This document shows, in pieces, positions 1 to 5,294 of a stretch of 6,728 nucleotides of DNA; the first letter of the stretch is position 1, and each line of letters starts with the position of its first letter. A program made the position numbers and the translations under genes. The notes under the pieces were generated by a model. The model saw nothing but the letters and a program-made list of their open reading frames with translations, did not search any database and was not told the DNA's origin. Origin of the DNA: Thermoleophilia bacterium (GTDB taxonomy: Bacteria > Actinomycetota > Thermoleophilia > Gaiellales > SKUG01); assembly GCA_020438525.1 (NCBI GenBank), contig JAGQUL010000041.1, forward strand, positions 527-7,254, in the 5' to 3' direction.

Positions 1-194
1 TCGGCATCAACGTGCCGATCCCCGTGCCGATGGCGTACTACAGCTTCGGTGGCTGGAAGGCCTCGCTGTTCGGCGACCAGCACATGCACGGCATGGAGGG
101 CGTCAGGTTCTTCACGCGCGCGAAGGCGATCACCGGCCGCTGGCCCGACCCGAGCCACCGCGGCGTCAACCTCGGCTTCCCGACACAGAACTGA
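1..194 (+). CDS. mmsA: CoA-acylating methylmalonate/malonate-semialdehyde dehydrogenase, C-terminal fragment
   Basis: The gene enters from the left edge; the reading frame begins at base 3 and gives 63 residues before TGA. The visible part contains the stretch VPIPVPMAYYSFGGWKASLF, followed by GDQHMHG, GVRFFTR and a final RWP segment. This is the conserved C-terminus of the MmsA/IolA branch of the aldehyde dehydrogenase superfamily, whose members are usually about 500 residues. These cytosolic enzymes convert methylmalonate semialdehyde (or malonate semialdehyde) plus CoA and NAD+ to propionyl-CoA (or acetyl-CoA), CO2 and NADH. The catalytic cysteine and NAD-binding region lie outside the window, so activity cannot be checked. 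The gene ends 11 nt before preT on the same strand. Methylmalonate and malonate semialdehyde arise from thymine and uracil by the reductive route, so the placement suggests that it finishes pyrimidine breakdown. A role in valine or inositol catabolism remains possible. Confidence 0.88.
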   Translation, partial: GINVPIPVPMAYYSFGGWKASLFGDQHMHGMEGVRFFTRAKAITGRWPDPSHRGVNLGFPTQN

Positions 195-205
195 GAGGCT
201 CGCAG

Positions 206-1570
206 ATGAGCAGGCTTGCGACCGGGCGGCGACCCGCGGACCAGATCGAGGCAGACCTTTCCGAGCGCCTGCCGGCGTTCACCGGACAGGAGGCATGGGC
301 GGAGGCCTCGCGCTGCCTGTACTGCTACGACGCGCCGTGCATGAACGCGTGCCCGACGAGCATCGACATCCCCGGCTTCATCAAGCTGATCGCCACCGAC
401 GACCGGCTCGGCAGCGCACAGCGGATCCTCGCGCAGAACGTGATGGGTGCCTCGTGCGCGCGCGTCTGCGCCGTGGAGGAGCTGTGCGAGGAGGCGTGCG
501 TGCTCGCGCCGAACGAGGGGCCGATCCAGATCGGTCGCCTGCAGCGATACGCGACCGACGAGGTCTACCGCGACCCGGACGGGTTCCGCCGCGCCGGCAT
601 CTACCCGGGCCAGGACACCGGCAGGAAGGTCGCCGTGGTCGGCGGCGGCCCCGCGGGACTCGCCTGCGCCGCGGAGCTTCGCAAGCAGGGACACGCCGTG
701 ACGATCTTCGAGCGACAGCCCGAGCTCGGCGGCCTCGCGATGTACGGCATCATCCCGCTGCGCGAGCCGAGCGACGTCGCGCTGTGGGAGGCATCGCAGG
801 TGCTCGCGCTCGGCGCCGAGGCACGCACCTCCTGTGAGGTCGGCCGTGACGTCGGCGTCGACGAGCTCCGCAGCGAGTTCGACGCGATCTTCCTCGCCAG
901 CGGCGCCGGCGCGCGCGTGAGCGGCATCGGCCTCGACGGCGCCGACGCGGACGGCGTCGAGGATGCGCTGGAGTTCATCGAGCGGATCCGGATGGAGCGA
1001 CCCGCCAACGTGCCGGTCGGTCGCAACGTCGTGGTCGTCGGCGCGGGCAACACCGCGATGGACGCAGCGACGATCGCAGCCCGCCTCGGCGCCGACACCG
1101 TCACCTGCGTCTACCGTCGCACGCAGGCCGAGATGACCGGCTATCCGAACGAGTACGAGCACTGCCTGAAGGACGGCGTGCGCTTCTCGTGGCTGACGCA
1201 GCCGGTGCGCGTGCTGACCAGCGACGACGGCCACGTGAGCGGACTCGAGTGCCGCGTGGTGGCGCTCGACGGCGCGCCCGACGACAAGGGTCGACCATCG
1301 CCCCGAGTGACCGACGACCCCCTGCTGGTCGAGTGCGACCACGTGCTGCTCGCCACCGGCCAGCACCGCGAGCCGTCGCTGTTCGAGCAGCTCGGCCTGA
1401 AGGTCGAATGGGAGCGGCCGGCGCTGACGGGCCCGTTCAGCACCAGCGACCCGACCGTCTTCGCCGGCGGCGACGTCGTGCTGAGCGGCAAGGAGCTCTC
1501 CGTCGTCGACGCGGTCGCACAGGGACGCGACGCCGCGCACGCGATCAACGCGCACCTGAAGGAGCACTGA
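206..1570 (+). CDS. preT: NAD(P)-dependent dihydropyrimidine dehydrogenase, flavin/Fe-S subunit PreT
   Basis: This 454-residue protein is the electron-input subunit of dihydropyrimidine dehydrogenase. It takes hydride from NAD(P)H onto FAD and passes electrons through Fe-S clusters to PreA. Residues 30-115 form the N-terminal two-cluster domain, with Cys 37, 40, 45, 49, 84, 88, 94 and 98. Aligned from memory with mammalian DPD, seven of these Cys are ligands (Cys84 is not), and Gln113 falls where DPD uses an unusual glutamine ligand. The FAD Rossmann motif is VVGGGPAGL (144-152) with acidic Glu169. The second Rossmann motif is VVGAGNTAMD (277-286), followed by YRR (303-305). VFAGGD (418-423) is the usual C-terminal FAD contact. 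The ATG at 206 is preceded by GAGAGG at 194-199. It lies 11 nt after mmsA and 1 nt before preA. A generic GltD-like small subunit is the main alternative, but the adjacent preA argues strongly against it. Confidence 0.93.
   Translation: MSRLATGRRPADQIEADLSERLPAFTGQEAWAEASRCLYCYDAPCMNACPTSIDIPGFIKLIATDDRLGSAQRILAQNVMGASCARVCAVEELCEEACVLAPNEGPIQIGRLQRYATDEVYRDPDGFRRAGIYPGQDTGRKVAVVGGGPAGLACAAELRKQGHAVTIFERQPELGGLAMYGIIPLREPSDVALWEASQVLALGAEARTSCEVGRDVGVDELRSEFDAIFLASGAGARVSGIGLDGADADGVEDALEFIERIRMERPANVPVGRNVVVVGAGNTAMDAATIAARLGADTVTCVYRRTQAEMTGYPNEYEHCLKDGVRFSWLTQPVRVLTSDDGHVSGLECRVVALDGAPDDKGRPSPRVTDDPLLVECDHVLLATGQHREPSLFEQLGLKVEWERPALTGPFSTSDPTVFAGGDVVLSGKELSVVDAVAQGRDAAHAINAHLKEH
1559..1564 (+). 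promoter_or_regulatory. Ribosome binding site of preA inside the preT 3' end
   Basis: AAGGAG lies 7 nt before the preA ATG and overlaps the last sense codons of preT. It fixes the preA start and, with the 1-nt gap between the genes, supports translational coupling of the two subunits. Equal dosage makes sense for a two-subunit enzyme. Confidence 0.75.
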
Positions 1571-1571
1571 G

Positions 1572-2948
1572 ATGGCAGACCTCTCGACCGATACCGCGGG
1601 CATCCGCTCGCCCAACCCCTTCTGGATCGCGTCCGGACCACCCGGAAACTCGCTGCGCCAGGTGCGCATCGCGTTCGAGGCCGGCTGGGGCGGCGTGGTG
1701 TGGAAGACGGTCGGCGCTCCGGTGATCGACACGGCCATGCGCTACGGCGGACACGACGTGTACGGCCGCAGGCTCGTCGGGCTCAACAACATCGAGCTGA
1801 TCAGCGATCGCCCGGCGGAGGTCAACTTCGCGGAGATCGAGCAGTGCAAGCAGGAGTTCCCCGACCGCGCCGTGGTGATCAGCCTGATGGTCGAGACCCG
1901 GCGCGAGGCGTGGCACGAGGTCGTGAAGCGGGCGCAGCAGACCGGCGCCGACGGCTTCGAGCTGAACTTCGGCTGCCCGCACGGGATGAGCGAGCGCAAC
2001 ATGGGCGCCGCGGTCGGACAGGTGCCCGAGTACGTCGAGATGATCACGAGCTGGGTCAAGGAGGTCTCCGAGATCCCCGTGCTCGTGAAGCTCACCCCGA
2101 ACATCACGAACATCGTCTCGTCCGCACGCGCCGCGAAGAACGGCGGTGCCGACGGCGTGAGCGCGATCAACACGATCAACTCGATCGTCGGCCTCGACCT
2201 CGACACCTGGGAGACGCGACCGTCCGTCGCAGGCAAGGGCTCGCACGGCGGCTACGCCGGCCCGGCGGTCAAGCCGATCGCGCTCAACATGGTCAGCTCG
2301 ATCGCCCACGACGACGAGACCGCGGGACTCCCGATCAGCGGCATCGGTGGCGCGCACACCTGGCAGGACTGCGCCGAGTTCATGCTGCTCGGTGCCAGCA
2401 CCGTGCAGGTCTGCACCGCGATCATGCACCACGGCTTCCGGCTCGTCGGCGAGCTCGAGGCCGGCCTGTCGAACTACCTCGACTCGCGCGGCCTGACGAG
2501 CGTGCGCGAGCTGATCGGCGGCAGCGTGCAGCGGATCGCGAACTTCGGCGACTTCGACCTCAACTGGCAGGTCCGTGCCGACGTCGACCCCGACGCCTGC
2601 ATCGGCTGCGGCAAGTGCATCGAGGTGTGCCGCGACAACCAGGTCGACTGCATCGACTGGGTCGACGGAACCGTCAACATCGGGCGCGTCGCGCAGGTCG
2701 ACCAGACCGAGTGCATCGGCTGCGACCTCTGCTCGATCGTCTGCCCGGTCCAGGACTGCATCACCATGGTCGAGCAGCCCCACGAGCTCGCGCCGATGAG
2801 CTGGAACCAGCTCAACGACGCCGTGGGCGTTCCCGGCTACTGCCCTGCCGACACCGGACTGACGTGGGACGAGTTCCCCGACGCGATCGCCGGCAAGGTC
2901 GACAGCCACGGCCTGCACAACGTCGGCGACGCGACACCCGCGCGCTGA
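1572..2948 (+). CDS. preA: NAD(P)-dependent dihydropyrimidine dehydrogenase, catalytic FMN/Fe-S subunit PreA
   Basis: This 458-residue protein is the catalytic subunit that reduces uracil and thymine to their 5,6-dihydro forms. Residues 10-325 form a dihydroorotate-dehydrogenase-like FMN barrel. Landmarks are WKT (44-46, FMN lysine), NNIELIS (72-78), the active-site segment NFGCPHGM (132-139), KLTPN (173-177) and INTIN (199-203). By alignment from memory with DPD, Cys135 is the general acid, and Asn73, Asn132, Asn200 and Thr201 contact the pyrimidine. A ferredoxin-like domain follows with Cys 343/346/349/353 and Cys 381/384/387/391, ligating two 4Fe-4S clusters; the first motif ends CR rather than CP. 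About 55 residues after the last cluster form a tail that seems longer than in E. coli PreA (about 411 residues). The start is set by AAGGAG 7 nt upstream, inside the end of preT. PreT-PreA order matches the single-chain eukaryotic DPD. Confidence 0.94.
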   Translation: MADLSTDTAGIRSPNPFWIASGPPGNSLRQVRIAFEAGWGGVVWKTVGAPVIDTAMRYGGHDVYGRRLVGLNNIELISDRPAEVNFAEIEQCKQEFPDRAVVISLMVETRREAWHEVVKRAQQTGADGFELNFGCPHGMSERNMGAAVGQVPEYVEMITSWVKEVSEIPVLVKLTPNITNIVSSARAAKNGGADGVSAINTINSIVGLDLDTWETRPSVAGKGSHGGYAGPAVKPIALNMVSSIAHDDETAGLPISGIGGAHTWQDCAEFMLLGASTVQVCTAIMHHGFRLVGELEAGLSNYLDSRGLTSVRELIGGSVQRIANFGDFDLNWQVRADVDPDACIGCGKCIEVCRDNQVDCIDWVDGTVNIGRVAQVDQTECIGCDLCSIVCPVQDCITMVEQPHELAPMSWNQLNDAVGVPGYCPADTGLTWDEFPDAIAGKVDSHGLHNVGDATPAR

Positions 2949-2956
2949 TCGATCAG
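2945..2956. repeat. 12-bp perfect palindrome spanning the convergent preA and GGDEF stop codons
   Basis: The sequence CTGATCGATCAG is its own reverse complement and contains both TGA stop codons, one on each strand, with 4 bp between them. It is too short, and lacks both a loop and a T-tract, to be a convincing Rho-independent terminator. No better hairpin was seen between the two genes, so their transcripts probably run into each other or stop by Rho. Confidence 0.6.
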
Positions 2957-4200
2957 GAGTCGGTGATGCCCTCGGCCGCGCGTCGGCGGGCCTCGTCGAT
3001 CGCGGCTCGAGCCGCGTCGACCACGCGCTGGGTCTCGTCGTCGTGCTGCATCGGTTCGAGCTCCACGACCACGCTCTCGCCCGCCGGCCGCTCGATCACC
3101 GCGGCCTGCGCCGCGGCAGGTTCGGCGAGCGGCTCCGGTCGAACATCGGCTGCTTCGGGTTCGGCGACGACGACCTGGTCGTCCTGGGCCGGCTCGACCA
3201 CCGGTGGTTCGGCCTTGCGGTTGCGCTTGTCGTCGTACAGGCGCCGGTCGGCCACCACGAGCAGGTCCTGCGCGCAGTCGGCCTCGTTCGGGAACCCTGC
3301 GCAGCCGGCGCTGATGCGCGTGCCGCGCGGCACGATCGCCTCGGCCTCCGCATGCGCGAGACGCGCGCGAAGTCGGTCGAGCAGCAGGTGGGCGGCGAGG
3401 TCGGTCGACTCGACGAGCCCGATCACGAACTCGTCACCGCCGATGCGCCCGGCGAAGTCGGAGTCGCGGATCGACTCGTGCACGATCCGTGCCAGCCCGA
3501 CGAGCGCACGGTCGCCCTCGTGGTGACCCTGCTCGTCGTTGATCTGCTTGAAGTCGTCGAGGTCGAAGTAGATGACCTGCAGCTCGGAGTCGTAGCGCCG
3601 GGCGCGATCGATCTCCTCGTCGAGGCGGGTGTTGAAGGCCTGGTGGTTGAGCAGTCCGGTGAGCGAGTCGCGACGTGATCGCTCCGACAGCTCCTGCGTG
3701 GCGCGGTCGAAGTAGATCACCGTGCACTCGGCGATCACCTCGTCGAGGATCGAGTTGAGCAGGTCCTCGAGCCGCAGCACCGAGCGCGCGTCGAGCGTCG
3801 GATCGACCGTCTCCTGGACGAAGCGCCACATCACGCGCCGCAGGAGCAGGAACTCCTGGACGATCTCGCGCGCCGAGAAGCCGGCGTGCTCGCGCTCGAT
3901 CACGTGGTCGCGGGCGAGCCGGGCGAGGATCGGGTTCGTGCCGCGGCGCCGTCCCGGCGCCGGGCGGGTGATCGCCATCGCCAGCCCTCCGATGAACGCG
4001 GGCAGGTTGGCGAGCCGCTTGATCGTGCCGAGCGCGGCGTAGGACGGGATCAGGTCGCGTTCGAGCCCGGTCTCCACGACCGCCATCGCGACGTCCCAGC
4101 TGGCAGCGCGCAGCGCCATCGCCAGGTCGCGAAACGCGGCCTGTTCATGGCTGCCGAGCGGCTCGATGCGCTCGCTTGCGAAATCATTGCCTGCGCGCAT
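2953..4200 (-). CDS. Diguanylate cyclase (GGDEF) with RsbRD-like helical N-terminal domain
   Basis: From the ATG at 4200 the product has 415 residues. Residues about 15-165 are a helix-rich domain; the segment GFSAREIVQEFLLLRRVMW (107-125) resembles the RsbR/RsbRD N-terminal family, a possible stress or signal input. The GGDEF domain covers about 170-330. It has DSLTGLLN (178-185), YFDLDDFKQIND with metal Asp213 (211-222), GGDEF (254-258) and a product-inhibition site RxxD with Arg245 and Asp248, five residues before GGDEF. All are intact, so an active cyclase making c-di-GMP from two GTP is expected, with feedback inhibition. Residues about 330-383 are rich in Glu, Pro, Val and Ala and probably disordered; a charged helix closes the chain. 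No signal peptide or convincing membrane segment is seen, so it is probably cytosolic. The frame stays open to 4320, but the segment upstream of 4215 is not family-like. ATG 4200 has GGA 6 nt upstream; ATG 4215 is the alternative. Confidence 0.88.
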   Translation of the reverse strand: MRAGNDFASERIEPLGSHEQAAFRDLAMALRAASWDVAMAVVETGLERDLIPSYAALGTIKRLANLPAFIGGLAMAITRPAPGRRRGTNPILARLARDHVIEREHAGFSAREIVQEFLLLRRVMWRFVQETVDPTLDARSVLRLEDLLNSILDEVIAECTVIYFDRATQELSERSRRDSLTGLLNHQAFNTRLDEEIDRARRYDSELQVIYFDLDDFKQINDEQGHHEGDRALVGLARIVHESIRDSDFAGRIGGDEFVIGLVESTDLAAHLLLDRLRARLAHAEAEAIVPRGTRISAGCAGFPNEADCAQDLLVVADRRLYDDKRNRKAEPPVVEPAQDDQVVVAEPEAADVRPEPLAEPAAAQAAVIERPAGESVVVELEPMQHDDETQRVVDAARAAIDEARRRAAEGITDS

Positions 4201-4229
4201 GGTGGGTCCATCCATGTATCGACACGACC

Positions 4230-4235
4230 ACGATA
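4230..4235 (-). promoter_or_regulatory. Possible -10 box for the GGDEF gene
   Basis: Read on the minus strand this is TATCGT, fitting the TANNNT pattern of actinobacterial -10 boxes and lying 29 nt before the ATG at 4200. No recognisable -35 box lies at the usual distance. The call rests on position and one hexamer only. Confidence 0.22.
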
Positions 4236-4238
4236 CGA

Positions 4239-4251
4239 CGGAATTCCGGAA
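4239..4251. repeat. Overlapping palindromes CGGAATTCCG and TTCCGGAA
   Basis: A perfect 10-bp palindrome (4239-4248) overlaps a perfect 8-bp palindrome (4244-4251), just upstream of the candidate -10 of the GGDEF gene. This unusually A/T-containing patch in a GC-rich genome could be an operator. Nothing in the sequence identifies a binding protein. Confidence 0.4.
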
Positions 4252-4290
4252 CCGGCCACCCCTCGGCCCAGTGGGCAGGTGTGGAAGGTG

Positions 4291-4304
4291 CAGGTTCGGA
4301 CCTG
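4291..4304. promoter_or_regulatory. Inverted repeat CAGGT-N4-ACCTG in the divergent control region
   Basis: The halves CAGGT (4291-4295) and ACCTG (4300-4304) are perfectly complementary around TCGG. Further CAGGT copies occur at 4276-4280 and 4355-4359, the latter just after the rpsB -10. The dyad is 36 bp upstream of that -10 box and about 90 bp upstream of the GGDEF start, a plausible operator position for either gene. As RNA it would be a 5-bp stem with a 4-nt loop, which is too weak to act as a terminator. Confidence 0.35.
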
Positions 4305-4340
4305 ACGGTGCGCATCGCACCTCCCGATCCGGGATTTCGC

Positions 4341-4346
4341 TATAGT
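4341..4346 (+). promoter_or_regulatory. Promoter -10 box of the rpsB-tsf operon
   Basis: TATAGT is a strong match to the vegetative -10 consensus and stands out in GC-rich surroundings. No good -35 hexamer lies 16-18 bp upstream. Transcription would start near 4353, giving rpsB a leader of about 145 nt, long enough for control structures. The position upstream of a ribosomal-protein operon supports the call. Confidence 0.55.
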
Positions 4347-4359
4347 GCGTCGGTCAGGT

Positions 4360-4409
4360 CGCATGCCCCGATGGCGCGCGACACACCTACGAGACCGGCG
4401 CATGCCCCG
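4360..4409 (+). repeat. Direct repeat CGCATGCCCCG, two copies in the rpsB leader
   Basis: Perfect 11-bp copies lie at 4360-4370 and 4399-4409, offset by 39 bp. Both are within the predicted untranslated leader, and the second runs into the left arm of the leader hairpin. They could be a repeated protein or RNA recognition element, or a chance remnant of duplication. Confidence 0.5.
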
Positions 4410-4443
4410 CGGGTGGTGCCGACCGAAACCGGTCGGTCCCGCG
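4408..4443 (+). promoter_or_regulatory. Long stem-loop in the rpsB mRNA leader
   Basis: CGCGGG (4408-4413) pairs with CCCGCG (4438-4443). After a 4-nt left-hand bulge (TGGT), GCCGACCG (4418-4425) pairs with CGGTCGGT (4430-4437), including one G-U, closing a loop of AAAC. That is 14 base pairs, nearly all G-C. No T-tract follows, so it does not look like a classical intrinsic terminator. In many bacteria S2 represses its own rpsB-tsf message through the leader; this stem is a candidate for such a site, by inference only. Confidence 0.5.
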
Positions 4444-4485
4444 AGTACCAGGCAGCGACCGGAGCAATCCACACGACACAACCAC

Positions 4486-4490
4486 AGGAG
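4486..4490 (+). promoter_or_regulatory. Ribosome binding site of rpsB
   Basis: AGGAG lies 8 nt before the GTG at 4499. It favours this GTG over the in-frame ATG at 4517, which would lie 26 nt from the site. Confidence 0.8.
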
Positions 4491-4498
4491 AACGACGC

Positions 4499-5257
4499 GT
4501 GAGCGCACCCGTCAGCATGCGAGAGCTGCTTGAGGCCGGCATCCACTTCGGCCACCAGACCCGCCGTTGGAACCCCAAGATGCGACGCTACATCTGGGGC
4601 GAGCGAGCCGGTATCTACATCGTCGACCTGGTCCAGACCCAGACGCTGCTCGAGGAGGCCTGCAACTACGTGGGTGGACTCGCGGCGAAGGGCCGGACGG
4701 TCATGTTCGTCGGCACGAAGAAGCAGGCGCAGGACGCGATCGAGGAGTACGCGCAGGCCGTCGGCATGCCGTACGTCAACCACCGCTGGCTGGGCGGCCT
4801 GCTCACCAACTGGAAGACGATCAGCGATCGCCTCAAGCACATGCAGGAGCTGCGCCGCCAGCGCGAGCAGGGTCAGCTCGACCTGCTCGGCAAGAAGGAG
4901 CGCCAGCAGCGCCTCCTGCAGCTCGCCAAGCTCGAGCAGAGCCTCGGCGGCATGGCCGGCATGGAGCGGCTGCCCGACGCGATGGTCGTCGTCGACCTGA
5001 ACAACGAGGCGCTCGCGGTCAAGGAAGCGAACCGCCTCGGGATCCCGATCATCGGGCTCGTCGACACGAACTGCGATCCCGACCTGGCCCAGTACGTGGT
5101 GCCGGGCAACGACGACGCGATCCGCTCGTGCTCGCTGTTCCTCAAGACGATCAGCGACGCGATCAGCACGTCCAAGCAGATGGTCACCCCGGAGGAGTTC
5201 GCAGCCGAGCAGGCCGCCGCTCCCGCCGAGGCCGAGACCGTCGGCGCAGGCGCCTGA
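4499..5257 (+). CDS. rpsB: 30S ribosomal protein S2
   Basis: The 252-residue product is ribosomal protein S2, a late-assembling protein of the small subunit that sits between head and body near S1/bS21 sites. Family motifs run the full length: HFGHQTRRWNPKM (16-28), GTKKQAQ (72-78), NHRWLGGLLTNWKTI (94-108), LPDAMVVVD (158-166), PIIGLVDTNCDP (183-194) and PGNDDAIRS (202-210). The coiled-coil segment at about 110-150 is rich in Arg, Gln and Leu, as expected. The last about 20 residues are an Ala/Glu-rich tail of the kind often seen in actinobacterial S2. The gene starts with GTG, chosen because of the AGGAG site upstream. It opens the rpsB-tsf unit, has tsf 37 nt downstream, and has a roughly 145-nt leader containing a stable hairpin. 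Nothing is missing or truncated. Confidence 0.97.
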   Translation: MSAPVSMRELLEAGIHFGHQTRRWNPKMRRYIWGERAGIYIVDLVQTQTLLEEACNYVGGLAAKGRTVMFVGTKKQAQDAIEEYAQAVGMPYVNHRWLGGLLTNWKTISDRLKHMQELRRQREQGQLDLLGKKERQQRLLQLAKLEQSLGGMAGMERLPDAMVVVDLNNEALAVKEANRLGIPIIGLVDTNCDPDLAQYVVPGNDDAIRSCSLFLKTISDAISTSKQMVTPEEFAAEQAAAPAEAETVGAGA

Positions 5258-5294
5258 ACCCACCCACATTCCGAACCACCAAGGAACGACTGAC

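Noticed and set aside
38..1738. Minus-strand open frame of 566 codons opposite mmsA/preT
   Set aside because: Shadow of preT in GC-rich DNA: Arg/Ala/Val/Asp-rich, with no recognisable domain, while the plus strand encodes a full set of conserved motifs.
2575..2799. Thr/Ser/Ala-rich small plus-strand frame inside the PreA Fe-S domain
   Set aside because: Frame-shifted reading of cysteine-motif codons; no independent start signal.
1545..2918. Minus-strand open frame of 457 codons opposite preA
   Set aside because: Composition is the mirror of preA codons (Ala/Val/Asp/His-rich repeats), with no family motif; preA is unambiguous.
1700..3526. Plus-strand open frame of 608 codons overlapping preA and the GGDEF gene
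   Set aside because: Arg-rich, then Ser-rich low-complexity translation in an alternative frame that crosses two well-supported genes.
4291..4304. Inverted repeat considered as a transcription terminator
   Set aside because: Only 5 bp of stem, no T-tract and no gene ending nearby; listed as a possible operator instead.
4201..4320. N-terminal extension of the GGDEF protein by 40 residues to a GTG at 4320
   Set aside because: The added segment is not family-like, has no ribosome binding site, and covers the palindromes and half-sites of the divergent control region.
4345..4533. Possible upstream reading frame in the rpsB leader (GTG 4345 or ATG 4363) overlapping the rpsB start
   Set aside because: Only a weak AGG precedes the ATG, the translation is Arg/Pro-rich without pattern, and the GTG lies inside the promoter -10. 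It could matter only if ribosome profiling showed use.
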